From NCBI GenBank assembly GCA_963921425.1, contig OY992834.1:7068001-7132000 (forward strand): DNA of 64,000 bases, in the 5' to 3' direction. The notes beneath the pieces were generated by a model, which was not told the origin of the DNA, searched no databases, and saw only the letters and a program-made list of their open reading frames with translations. This DNA is from Dryas octopetala (taxonomy: Eukaryota > Streptophyta > Magnoliopsida > Rosales > Rosaceae). Below, in pieces: positions 1 through 12,765 of this stretch; within the stretch, counting starts at the first letter, position 1; the number at the start of each line of letters is the position of its first letter. The position numbers and the translations under genes are program-made.

Positions 1-1520
1 CGATGTTGCCACAACTGGATTGATTGTTGTGACCAATGATGGTTGTATACTGAAACCAGATATGCAAGGATCTTTATGTACTGATTAAAAGAGAATATAT
101 ATTCATCTAATATTCTAATGTCATATCCAATTTTATATGTTTTCAGGAGATTTTGCTCAAAAAATATCACATCCTTCATCGAATTTGTCAAAGGAGTAAG
201 AGTCCACATCATTCTGTTCTCTTCTAGTATTTTAGTACTATCATAACTATAAATAGAGAAAGATCATATGAATTGAAATTTTATGTGTGAAATCACATGA
301 AAAGTAACACTTGTTACAAATTTCCAAGAAATGGATTTAAAGTTGGTTAAAATTTTTTTGGCATATGTATTTTTGGAAGTTCCTAATGTCGTTATTGTCT
401 CTGCATCATTTTTTAGTTCATATTTCTGGGTGCAAGTAATTATCATTGGAATATGAATCCTGATGATCTATGCTGTAATTGTAGATATATTGCAGTAATA
501 GAAGGTGCAGTTAATAAGCGGCACCTGATAGCCATCAGTGAGGGAACAGTCATTGAAGGCGTCCATTGCACCCCAGATTCTGTGGAGTTGCTACCACAAC
601 AGCCAGATATGTCAAGATCCCGTTTGCGTATTGTGGTACTGATTATCTGTTCATCTCTCTCTCTCTCTCTCTCCCCCCCCCCTTTTAATGTAAGAAGGAA
701 GTAACAGAGATAATCACTTCATGTCTGGTATCATTGTTTTTATAACCTAAGCTAAATCATGTAGTGTCAATTGTGCAATACTGCTCACATGAACTTCATT
801 TTGTCGAACTTGATTCATGCAGGTTCATGAAGGGAGGAACCATGAAGTACGAGAACTTGTGAAAAATGCTGGACTTGAGGTTAGATTTGTTTATATAGGG
901 AGCATTTTCTTCATTTAAAAAATATTCTGCTTTTGTTTGTTTCTACCAATTTTTGTCTTCGATTGATCAAATTTATGAAGGAGGGGGACTTAATGATTGT
1001 CTAAACTCGACTTGTGATATGAACCTATATCAATATTCAAGAAAACTTAGCTTTTTGTTGCTTTATGATAGTGAACTACTGAACTGCTTTCATTAAAATA
1101 TATCTGTTCTTTGATGATCTCTATTTCCCTTTTCTTTTTAAATGTTTTCATTCGTCATTATGTTATATTTTAAGTTACTGGAGTTACAGTTGTTGCTTTG
1201 TTCCACATATATGTTATTGGTATGATCTAAAAAATCTCTATGGTCATTATTCACCCTAGGAACTAGTAAATTTGACCTTTGATGAGATTTTGGAAATCAT
1301 TATTTTATTGGAAACATGGGCTTATCAATCTTAAATTCACTGCTATTTCATACTAATATTGTTTCTTGTTGGTTGAAATTTCATTTCTGCTTATTTTGAC
1401 TACTTCTGTTTCTTCTTGTTCCAGATACATTCATTAAAACGTGTACGCATAGGTGGTTTCAGACTTCCGTCAGATCTTGGGTAATTGTTTGTGAGATTGC
1501 CCTTTTATCACTTTGAGAAT

Positions 1521-1577
<57 letters not shown>

Positions 1578-1916
1578 CACACACACACACACAAACTCTC
1601 TTTTGAGTCTCTTGTTTTTTTTCCTACAATCGGATCAAAATGTTAAATATCAAGCTCTTTATATTCATTGGTTGATTGAATTCTTTAGCACTTATGTAAA
1701 ATTGTGGATACCAAAAATTATGTGTTGGCAATTATGCACTATTCATATTAAATAGCTAATAGCTAATATCGATCATTTTTATATGTAAGTAAGCTAATAT
1801 CCATCATAATTTACTCCTATTTGAACTTCTTGCTAATTTGTCTTCGTATTTCCAGGCTTGGAAAGCACATTGAATTGAAACAAAGTGATCTGAAAGCCTT
1901 GGGTTGGAAGAGTTAG
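1..1916 (+). CDS. SVR1: SVR1-like chloroplast pseudouridine synthase, 3' part
   Basis: This is the C-terminal half of an RsuA/RluB-family pseudouridine synthase; the 5' end lies outside the window. Exons read as 1-41, 147-195, 485-635, 823-879, 1425-1480 and 1856-1916 (TAG stop). The first exon begins just inside the family's catalytic motif: it reads DVATTGLIVVTNDG, where the Asp belongs to the GRLD motif. It is followed by DFAQKISHPSSNLSKEY, then EGRNHEVRELV and the C-terminal LKRVRIGGFRLPSDLG. The family isomerises uridine to pseudouridine in rRNA using the motif's Asp. The sequence resembles Arabidopsis SVR1 (suppressor of variegation 1), which acts in chloroplast rRNA maturation; that assignment is from recall. 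All splice junctions are GT-AG. Family call is firm; orthology to SVR1 is likely but not proven because the N-terminus is missing. Confidence 0.85.
654..682. repeat. (CT)n then C-run in SVR1 intron
   Basis: A CT dinucleotide tract runs directly into a run of ten C, about 20 bases after a splice donor. Probably length-polymorphic. Confidence 0.9.
1522..1592. repeat. Compound (CT)n-(CA)n microsatellite
   Basis: About 26 CT units are followed by GTG and about eight CA units, inside the last SVR1 intron. A typical hypervariable plant microsatellite. Confidence 0.95.
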
Positions 1917-4264
1917 GAGGGTTTCTGTGACTACCAGAGTTGGCATTTTTCTTTGTTTTCCCATAAGCTAATACATCTTGAAGGTGCTGTCAAATACTTC
2001 ACCAATGTCTTGTCGGTCGGAGCTGCTGAATTGAGTCCCCTACCCCTTTTCAGGGCAGTATTTGGATATGCTAGTTGGAATGCTTGTTGAAGTTAATGCC
2101 TCGGCTGATGATGGAATACAAGCAGTGCTTATTGAAGGTGCTGACCTGATATTATGAACCTCCTAAGTGTAGAAATTTTGTTGGGCTGCATAGTCATCTC
2201 TGTCTGGATGTTTACAATGATTAACGAGAATCTAACCAAAATAGTTGTTTTGCTGTTCATATACTGTTTGCTAGAGATCAGAAGTTGCGGTGATCTTTAC
2301 TTAGACATTGAATTGTAAATCAAAGGAAATATGTTATCACACTTCTGCATTGGAAGTTTCTGCTGGTAAAAAATAGTATGTGCAACTTAGTGGGGGGCAG
2401 CATGTGAATCCTGTGGTTCATTGGAATTCTCATTTGAACTATTAATGAAATAAATATTCTTACAAATCTCTCCAAACAGTTCTTTGGTCACTATGCATAG
2501 ATTTGGTCTTGGCAGGTTATCAAGTTGCTGGACTTTTAACCTTTCTAATTTTCAAAATAACAAAATGAACATCATCAGGTAATGTCAAAGTGTTTCGTAC
2601 AGGTAAACTCAGTCCAAAGAGGTAAAAAACAAAAAAGGGGTACGTGCTCATTGCTCATTGTCTCATAATCTCATTCCAGCTTGGATGTTATATGTTGCCG
2701 GCCAAATGAGCACAACCAAACAAATAGCCAACATGACATTACAATATTTCTTCAGCTGCTCACTGGCTCTGACACATCCAACTCATTTGGGTTCAAAATC
2801 AACTCCACCATCTGCCATATGGGAGATGCATATTAATCTTTTATAATCTTTTACAAGAAAGTAATTGGGATGAAGATATTATAAGATTTGGGAATTGGCA
2901 TTCACCATGCATGTTCTTCTATGATGTCACATGTACATGACCAAACCAATGAAAAGGTAGGTACCTTTCTTCCCAAATGAGATCTTGAAGTTGCATTGGG
3001 TTGAAGTGGTCAGCTTTTGACTTAAATAAGGGAGAACGACGTTTCAGAACAGACCTGTTTTGGGCCGGCACCAGCACCTTTGTCAAAAGCTCATGTTGTG
3101 TATTTGTACACATACAAAATGACAGACACAAGAATTTCTGATTGAAATTTGGCCCATAAAGACATAATGAATGAAAGGGGGATTAGAACAAAATTACTGT
3201 TATCGGTGTAATATCTTGGAACAAAATTACCTGATGAGTGTGATTAATGGGTTATATCCTATAAACTATCCTTAGATCCTATTTGTTATCCAAAAACAAT
3301 TATGTTTGTTTTTTTGGGTTTTCTTCAAAAGCGAGCAAAACCATAACCACCATGAATATGATTGTCTCTTCGATTTACAATGTACAAAACACCGCATGTG
3401 CTCCACCCTTTTAAGAAGTGGGTGCTTTTTTTGCAACTCCCCCTCCTACAAAAGGTGTCCTAAAAACCCCCCTCAATCCTTCGGCAGTGTGGAACCCGCG
3501 ATATTGAAAACCTAACGGTTGGCCCATGCATGATGCATGCCTGGGTCTACAACCAGACAAAGATTTTCATTTATTTTTATGTCTTGATAATTGAACAAAA
3601 AAATAAAGAAAAATAAAAGATAAGAATACAAGTGTACAAAATAGTAGTGAAAATCGCTACCCTTAATTAATTATTTAATTATATGTGATATGTCAAGTAC
3701 TGATGTGAGCACTGATGCCTCTTCATGTTCATTGAATTGGTTTTACTGTATGGTCAACGTGAACAATGACTTGTAATAATCCACGACATTCTCAGCATGG
3801 ATACGTATACTAAGCAAAAACATTTTCCATATAAAATACAAGCTATTTCCAACATAAACAATTAAAAAAAATATATATTCAATGTGAATATTATATGTTA
3901 TGCATACGATTTTTGATCCATAAGCTTTTAATGTTGACGGTACATCTATTCACTATTATGGTATAAATTATTCATCACTATATGTATTTTTATGAAAAAA
4001 ATTTATGTGTAACGATATTATACTCTCATACTCTTACAAAATCATCTCACATACTAATTATGTTTTTACTTATTTTAAATATAAGAGATATACTTCCATT
4101 GCAGACAAATTGTCTTGTGTGTATGAGCTATAAGGTCAGTTGAACGATCTCATTGATGATGACAAGACAAAAGCAAAAAGATAAAAGGCAATAACATAAA
4201 AGACAACTATAATAGTCGGGGGAAATCCGAAATGTTCTTTTGGAAGGTGAAAAGTGTGTCTGAA
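1917..4264. other. SVR1 3'UTR and intergenic DNA
   Basis: The 3'UTR of the SVR1-like gene probably ends around 2450-2550, where AATAAA-like signals occur (for example AATGAAATAAATATTC near 2444). The remainder is AT-rich and has no ORF with protein-like composition or recognisable homology on either strand. No RNA gene was seen. Confidence 0.6.
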
Positions 4265-4273
4265 ATTCAAAAA

Positions 4274-4666
4274 GGCTTAATTCTGTTTTTACCACTCAAA
4301 GTTTACATTGATTATTACTTTACCACCTAGAACTTTATTTGTCCCACTTTACCACCTAAAGTTTACATTGATTCTAACTTTACCACCCGAAAATTTATTT
4401 GTCCCACTTTACCTCTCAAAGTTTACATTGATTCCCACTTTACCACCCAAAATTATTTTTCGTGTCACAGTTAACCTTTTACCATCTATTCTGTCACTCT
4501 AGATTCAGGAGGTAAAGTGGGAATCAATGTAAACTTTGGGTGGTAAAGTGGGACAGATAAAGTGAGAATCAATGTAAACTTTGGGTGGTAAAGTGAGACA
4601 AATAAAATTCTGGGTGGTAAAGTGAGAATCACCCCAAATTTTGGGTGGTAAAAACACAATTAAGCC
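4274..4666. mobile_element. Mutator-type MITE with 9-bp TSD
   Basis: A 393-bp element is flanked by perfect copies of ATTCAAAAA (4265-4273 and 4667-4675), a 9-bp target duplication. Its ends are inverted repeats: the left reads GGCTTAATTCTGTTTTTACC and the right reads the same on the other strand apart from one base. Inside, a unit built on TTTACCACC...AAAGTTTACATTGATT is repeated about three times in one orientation, then reappears inverted, so almost the whole element can fold into one hairpin. A 9-bp duplication is the hallmark of the Mutator superfamily. No coding capacity is present. Confidence 0.85.
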
Positions 4667-4939
4667 ATTCAAAAAGAGAATCTTGATTCTTTCTTAGGCG
4701 GAGTGAAAATTGTTACTTTATGCCATTCAAGATAAAAAAGAAAAATATGGTAAAAAAGAAAAACAATAATAAACAATATAAATAGGTTTTATTTATGAAA
4801 AATAAATAGTTAAATATAAATAAATAAATAAATAAAATAATAACGGCCGTCTCCCTCAAACGTAACCCACAACGCGGGAACCAGTTTTTGCAAATCCCCT
4901 CATTTATTATTCTTTCTTTCTCTTCCATCGTGCCGGCCT

Positions 4940-5076
4940 CAACTCTCTCTCTCTCTCTCTCTCTTGTTTGTGATTGTGAGTCATAACTCGACCACAATAA
5001 AAGTCGAGAAAATCTTTCTCTGGAATTCTCTGCATCTGGATTTACTGTTTTTTGTGGTGCTGAGAATCGAAAACGA
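4940..5076 (+). promoter_or_regulatory. CT-rich 5' leader of the ARK kinesin gene
   Basis: A pyrimidine patch (CTCTCT repeated, about 4946-4964) lies about 115 bases before the ATG. Such Y patches are common in plant core promoters and leaders. No clear TATA box could be assigned. Confidence 0.4.
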
Positions 5077-8000
5077 ATGGCTTCTTCGTCTTTAAGATCA
5101 TCATCGTCGTCGTCGTCGTCGCCGTCGTCATCATCATCATCAACAACAGCGCACAATAGCAGTAACAGTGGTACTGGAAGGTCCGAGAGACAGCAAGTAC
5201 TCCCTCCGACTCATTCCAAAACGTCGTCGTCACAAACGCACACCCATGCCTCTGTTCGCTCCAAGTCCTCTTCTTTATCCTCAAGGCGCTCCGTTACTCC
5301 CAATTCGAGAACTCTTCACTCCAACTCCGACCATCAACAAGGTCTCTCTCTCTCTCTCTCTCCCTTAAAATTAATTGGTATTTAATTGGAAATTTGGAAT
5401 CAAACATTGTATCGAAATCGAAATCAAGCTCTTAAACTCAAATTTGGCTGATGCTAAATTCTTTTATTTTACGCAGATTCTGGAAGGGTGAGAGTTGCTG
5501 TTAGACTTCGACCGAGAAATGCTGAGGAGCTCATTTCGGATTCGGATTTTGCAGACAGTGTTGAGTTGCAGCCAGAGGTGATTATTACGTGTATGCCATT
5601 TACCAGCTTTATGATGCTTAAACCCCCGTATTTAATAATAAAAACAGTTTCTTTCTTTTGTTGTTTATGTAATGTAGCTGAAGCGGCTAAAGTTGAGAAA
5701 AAACAATTGGAGTTCTGAATCATATAGATTTGATGAAGTTTTCACTGAAACCGCGTCCCAAAATCGTGTTTATCAAGTGGTAGCAAAACCTGTAGTTGAT
5801 GTAAGTGACCCAGTATTATTCGCAATTTGGGGGTGCATTGAAAGCGTTAAAATGCTCAATTTGTCTTTCTATTGCACCTCTGGTCTTTTAATTGGTCAAT
5901 TTGAAACCAATGTTTGCTTCAGAAGGAGTTGATTTTCTAAAGATTTGGATGCAATGTTAATTATGTACAATCAATTTTGATATTTTTTTTTTGCAGAGTG
6001 TATTGAATGGATATAATGGGACAGTTATGGCTTACGGTCAAACGGGTACTGGGAAAACCTACACACTTGGCAAGGTGGGTAAAGATGATGCATCGGAGCG
6101 TGGTATTATGGTTAGAGCTTTGGAGGACATAATTTCCAGTACAGCTCCTGCTTCTGATAGTGTGGAAGTCTCCTATTTGCAGGTGATAATCTATGTTGTA
6201 TCAACATTTTCTTCTGTGTTTGTATCCGTTTTTGTTTTGATTTGAACTTATTTGAAGTGTTTCATACTCCTCCATAGTTATGGTTTTGTGTCGGTGTTCA
6301 GAGTAAACTTTAATGCTGAAGTGTTTCATACTCCATCATCAGCATGGTTTTGTCCACTGCTACATGTAAATCTTTAATAGGCAATGTTCCATTTCTTGAG
6401 TTGAATACTAGTCTGCTAAAAAACAATAAACTTTTGGACTTCAGCAGAAACATTATAAGTCTTATAACAACTTAGGAAAGTTATGGAAAACCTGGAGACA
6501 TAACATTGGTGCAATAAAAATGATATGTACTCTGTAGGGCCCATCACATCCACTTGTTCTGTAAGACTATGATGAGGTATCCAGCAAGGTGTTTCTTGTA
6601 TAACTCTGTTTTTATCCAGTAGAAGAAGGATGACAGAAAATATAGTTGTTTTGTTTCAGTCAGAAGCTTCTCAGACCAGATTAACCCTTTTGAATTAGCC
6701 GATCTTGACATTTTGTTTTCACTTTAATTGCCTGCCATAACCAAATTCTATAGCTTACTTGTCATCTGATCCCTTATTTATTGAAATAGATAGTCATGTT
6801 ACTACTATGTTGGATGACTGCTCTTTGATTAAGTACTGTGTTGTTGCTCCAGTTGTACATGGAATCTATTCAAGATTTGCTTGCACCAGAAAAGACTAAT
6901 ATTCCTATTAATGAGGACCCCAAAACTGGTGAGGTGTCACTTCCTGGTGCTTCGGTAGTTAGAATTAAAGACCTTGATCACTTCTTACAACTACTGCAAA
7001 TTGGCGAGGCAAACCGTCATGCATCTAACACGAAGCTGAATACAGAATCTTCACGTAGTCACGCAATTCTCATGGTGGGCCTGTTGTATGATTTTGGATT
7101 TATCGATTAATATTTGCTTTCAAATTTGTATACACGTTTAACAATGATGATCTGAACTTATTCACTATCCCAATCTTTTATGTTTACAGGTTTTTGTTCG
7201 AAGATCTGTGCAAGAAAAAGCTACAGATGAGATCACTTCTCAAGAGAATGCCTCTAGAACTGATTTATCTGGCAGGAATGGCTTACCTATAGTTCGAAGA
7301 AGCAAGTTGCTGATCGTTGATCTTGCAGGATCTGAAAGAGTAGACAAATCTGGTCTGTCTTCGATACTGTACACCCTAACTAGTCCCACCAATTGTTGTT
7401 CCTTTATACAGAGATTATTAGACATTCTCTTTTATATTTTGTAACAATCCTTTCTAGGACCCCACACTTACAATCATTAAATTTGCACTTGAGAATTGAG
7501 ATCTTCCAAAAGTGTTGCTGTTTTGGGTTCTTCCTCAAAATAATCTGCTGTTTTCAGTTAAAATTCTGATGTGCCAGCTTGGTTTGATGGCATTATTATT
7601 CCTGACATTATTTTCTCATGTTGCAGGAAGTGAAGGCCACTTACTTGAGGAGGCTAAGTTTATCAACCTTTCACTCACTTCCCTCGGAAAATGTATAAAT
7701 GCATTGGCAGAAAACAGTCCACATATCCCTACCAGAGATTCTAAGCTTACAAGGTTGCTTCGTGATTCATTTGGAGGTTGTCCTACTCCCAATATCTTTA
7801 CATTCTGCTCTATATTTTGAATATGCATAGAATCTTTAATATTGCATCACTTTTCTTACATCTACAGTGTTATTTGGTATGTATTTGGTCTTAATTATTT
7901 GCTTTAGTATATCATTTGGTCATTCAGTAAGACTTCTTATGTAAAATATGTAAGATTTTAGCGTTTGTTCAGTGAGACAACTGTAATTAGATATTATATT

Positions 8001-11000
8001 CATATTTGTTATTCATTATATATATATATATATATATAAAGAATGAAAAATATGAAAAGTCCACTGTATATATGCGTATGTTTGTTTCCACTGTATCTAT
8101 TTTTTTCTTAAAAGAGTTTCTTAATGGAAATGCATTATCATGTCTAATCAAATAGGCTCTGCGAGGACTTCGCTTATAATAACGATTGGGCCATCAGCAC
8201 GGAATAATGCAGAGACCACTAGCACAATAATGTTTGGACAACGGGTGAGCTAGATTTGAAACTGTAAATCTACATGCATTTCCTCTCTCTCTCTCTCTCT
8301 GCTTTGATATTTCAGTTCGATTATATGGATTTGAAGGTTTATATATTATGATAAAAAGTTAAAAACTAGCAATACTTTGTTACTTTTGCAGGCACATCCA
8401 GTATTGGTTTCGGTTTCATAGTTTTAATACTCCCAACTGCTAATGGCATGTTGTTAGTTTAGCTCACTGATTTTCATGGCAATTTCAAATCTTTCATACC
8501 AGACTTTGTGTTACTTGTTTCTTTTGCAGGCGATGAAAATAGTAAACATGGTAAAACTTAAAGAAGAATTTGATTATGAAAGTCTATGTCGAAAGCTTGA
8601 GAACCAAGTAGACCATCTTACTGCAGAAGTTGAAAGGCAACAGAAATTGAAGGACAGTAACAAATATGAATTGGAAAGACAGCTGAGAGAGTGTCAAGAC
8701 TCTTTTTCTGAGGCCAAGAAAAATGTAATCACAAGGTCTGAGGTAGTTGTCTCTCCTATAAACCATTTGTAATTTGGTTGATGAAATACTGGTCTTGATA
8801 TGATGAGGGCTTTATAACTCATATTTGAGTCAGCTGGCATATCTATAGTTATGAGAGTTATAGTACGTTGATTTTCTTCCCATCTAATATCTTCTGCATG
8901 CTTGCAGTTTTTGGAGAAGGAAAATACTCGTTTAGAGTTGGAGATGAAAGATCTTTTATATGAATTGAATCGTCAGAAAGAACACAATGATTTGATGCAT
9001 GATAAAGTTGCACAGCTTGAAGTGAGTTTAGAACATGGAAAGGTATTTTCTTTTTCCTTATTGAGATTGAGCACAAATTTGTTTGCCTTGCATTTTCATA
9101 TATTTTATTTTCTGACAATTTATGTAGTAAATTTTATGGTCAAACTAGGGCTATATAGTCCTTATGATTATCAATGTTGGTGATACCATTCTAGTGCATC
9201 TCTTCTTCATTAATTGTTTCGCACATCCTACCAACTTAGCTTTCGAGAATATGGTAAACCCAAAAATTTTATCAGACTAATATATCATTATATAACAGGA
9301 GTTACACATACACATAGATATTTATACCGTTCATGTAATTTTCTTATAAAAAATATTTTGAGCTTTATGAGCACAAGATTTATGTTGTTGTTCTGACTGT
9401 TAGTAGCAACACCAGCTTGAAAGTTCTATGTATCAGAAAATACTAGCTGATACAACACAGATGTATGAAGAGAAAATAGTGAAGTTGAGTAAGCAGCTAG
9501 AAGATGAGCAAGCTCGTGCTGGAAGCACGGAGGAACAGTTAGGTGCGATGAAAAAGCTTCTGACTGATGGTCAAAAGACTATTCAGGTAAGTTATTCATG
9601 CATTTATCATAGAAAAGATGTCTTTTTGCATTTTCAATTTTAACAGTTTTCTGTAATATCCTTGGTGTGTTATTCTATTTTGTTTTTTTTTTTTGGAAAA
9701 GTTCAAATATGATTTCTTCTTATGCATTGATTGTGTAAATAAAAGATTATGTTCATCTTTTTTCAACCTTTAACATATAGCCTCTTTTTTTGGTTGCAAA
9801 TGTGGAAGCATTATATCTTACCACAAGTTATAACAACATGAGCACTAAATGTAATGCTGTTTTTATTTGTAGCAACATGAAATGGAAAATTCTACATATC
9901 AGGAAGCACTTGATGACACTACTCAGATGTATGAGAACAAAATTGCTCAGTTAATGGAGCAATTGGAAGATGAGCATGCCCGTTTCGAAGATCTAGAAGA
10001 AAAATTTGATTTGGTGAAGAAGCTACGCAATCATCAAAATTCAATGCAGGTTAACTTTATCCCTAAAACTTACTAAACATTACATTTTTAAATACTTCTT
10101 GGTATTAATACTTTCTTTTATATTGAGCTTGGAAAAGTTTCTATACAGCTACTATCTGCCTTTATTACCCCTATTGCTGAGGATTCTCTAAATGTTTGTG
10201 AAAATTGATTTATATCATTATTACAATATATTGCGTTTTGTTTTAAAATCCAGGGGAAAAAGGAGATTGATGAACTTAGAGTGAAGTTACAAGAAATCAA
10301 TCAGCTATATGAACAAACTCTAAATGAATTTCAGTCCTTGAAATCAGAATATACTGATCTATCAGAAGAGAAGGTATGGTTGACCATATGAATGCAACAA
10401 GTGTGGACCGTGTGGTTCAATTTTTTTTCCCCTCAATTGGCCATACAATAGCTCTTATAGTTGATAAGAGTTTACTTTCAGCGAACTTTGAATACTAAAT
10501 GATTCATCCACTTTTCTGAAATTGGGATTATTAAGGCAAGACTAAATGAAGAACTTCAAGACGTGAAGCAAAGATTTTTAGTGGAAGAGAAGCAGAGGAA
10601 GATTGTAGAGAATGAGCTGGTCAAATTAAAGAAGGCTGCACCAGAGAAGGAAGATGATTTTGAGGTAAGTTGTTTATGCATTCTCAGATATCATGTTCGT
10701 CATTACTATATAAGGTCTTACATTTGAAAATTTCCAGGACAAGAAATCGTATATTAAGGAAAATATATATAAAGGATCTTCTGCTTTTGGGAATCCAATG
10801 GGTTTACACAATTCAAATCCATCAAGGGAGACACTTTCTGGCCAGAGGGCTACAATTGCAAAAATATGTGAAGAAGGCAAGATTTATTATAAAATAAAGC
10901 CATACAGTCCGGAGAGCTTTGTTTTCCTTTACCAATTTCACTTATTGAGATATCTTGGTTGACAAGTTAATTTGCTTCATAAATTCAGTTGGGCTGCAAA

Positions 11001-12765
11001 AGATCTTACAATTGTTGACTTCCGAAGATTCAGATGTCCAAACCCATGCTGTGAAGGTGGTAGCCAATCTTGCAGCTGAAGGTACGTACTTGCCTATAGA
11101 ATATGTTTATGCATTTGATTTGAAAGGTCATTCATGATCTGTCTCTGTGAACGGACTGACTACTAGGAGGGGGAAGTCACATGGTAAATAGTTAACATGA
11201 GGATTCACTTATGTGTACTAATTAAGGTTTTCCTTTATTTTCAGATATTAATCAGGAAAAGATTGTGGAGGAGGGCGGTTTAGATGCTTTGCTTATGCTG
11301 TTGCAATCCTCACAAAATACAACTATTCTTAGAGTGGCTTCTGGGGCCATTGCCAATTTGGCAATGAATGGTAATCCTGATTCTTTTTCTTTCACCTTTC
11401 CTGTGCATATGCAGTTAGTAAAGATATTATGTTTCTTCTAAGCCTTCCATCGTCCTTTTTAATTTTAACTTTATACCTCGCAGTAAAAATCTTGTTTCGA
11501 CTAGCATGCTTGTAGATAGTGCAAACCAATCTGATTTTGTAGCAAATAGCCATCTTGAATACTAGTTGCTATTATGTAGCTGCATATTTGTTCACAACTA
11601 TAAAACTTAACGTATTTCCCGCTCTCTTGTAGTCTTTTAGTAAGGTCAGTGAAAAATGGCTTCCGAATTCTAGGAAAGGCAAGACCCTAGGCAGTAAAAG
11701 GTTTGGGAGGGGAGGAGCTTAATGTGTCTATGTTGACTCTCGGACCATTCTTTTAATTTTTTCACTTATCTCTTCTTTTGTTTTTGGTTTCTCTTTTGAC
11801 TCTATTCAGAGATAAATCAAGGCTTAATTATGAGCAGAGGTGGAGCTCAGCTACTAGCAGGGACAGCATCCAAGACAAATGATCCACAAACTCTCAGAAT
11901 GGTTGCTGGAGGACTTGCTAATTTATGTGGAAATGGTAAGCCTGAGATGGTTTTAGAGTACTCTGTCGAAAACTTTTGTACATTGTGAAGCATCAACATT
12001 TCCCAATAAAGTTTCCATCAAATAAATGGATGGGGCCAGGTCTTGCTTTAGTTTTTATTAGAATGAGAGGTCATGTATAGGTTTTGTTAACTGCAGAAAG
12101 ATTACACATGATGTTGAAAGAAGATGGAGGCATTAAGGCACTCTTGGGAATGGCAAGGTCTGGGAGTAGTGACGTCATTGCACAAGTTGCTAGAGGACTG
12201 GCTAACTTTGCAAAATGTGAATCCCGCGGGACTATTCAAGGTTGGTAGAACTTGTGCATTTTGTAGTAGTAGTGGTGTACATGCTTTATGTTGCCTTTTC
12301 TTGATATGAAGAAGTTTAACATATGCAGGACATAGAGAAGGCCGTTCACTTTTGATGGAAGATGGTGCCCTTACCTGGTTGATTGGCAACTCCAACACTA
12401 CCTCAACTTCAACCCAACGCCATATCGAGCTTGCTGTCTGCCATTTAGCACAGAATGGTAACCCACTGACTGGACACGGACATTTGTAACTTGGAATGTT
12501 TACATATTATTTATCAGGAAAATTAAGAATTCAATCTTGGTTAACATTCGTGATGGGTATTATTACATTTCATATCCTAAATTGCTAAGACAGTATCACA
12601 TATTTTGTTCATGCAGAGGACAATGCAAATGATTTCATATTCAGTGGAGGTCTGAAAGAGCTTGTACGAATATCAGTTGAATCCAGAAGGGAAGATATTC
12701 GCAATTTAGCAAAGAAGACGTTGAGATTGAGTCCAAAACTTCAAAGTCAGATACATGCTGAATAG
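5077..12765 (+). CDS. ARK1: Armadillo-repeat kinesin (KIN-U / ARK1-like)
   Basis: Twenty-one coding exons give 1052 residues: 5077-5341, 5477-5577, 5678-5800, 5997-6182, 6853-7074, 7190-7352, 7627-7776, 8156-8244, 8530-8742, 8908-9042, 9407-9586, 9873-10049, 10254-10373, 10536-10664, 10738-10876, 10989-11081, 11245-11370, 11810-11935, 12097-12240, 12329-12457, 12617-12765. Order of parts: Ser-rich N-terminus (1-90), motor (about 91-430) with P-loop GQTGTGKT at 177-184, switch I NTESSRSH and switch II DLAGSE (343-348), coiled coil (about 430-790), then armadillo repeats to the C-terminus. This layout is unique to plant KIN-U kinesins, which act on microtubule plus ends; ARK1/MRH2 controls root-hair growth. 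The subfamily (UC rather than UA/UB) is from recalled sequence. The intron after 10876 uses a GC donor, and exons 11 and 12 are tandem duplicates. Confidence 0.92.
8017..8038. repeat. (AT)n microsatellite in kinesin intron
   Basis: A run of about 10 AT units lies in the intron between coding exons 7 and 8. Confidence 0.9.

Noticed and set aside
4713..5156. 147-codon minus-strand ORF with an Asp run
   Set aside because: Antisense of the Ser-codon repeats in kinesin exon 1; Asp and Met runs are translations of TCATCG repeats.
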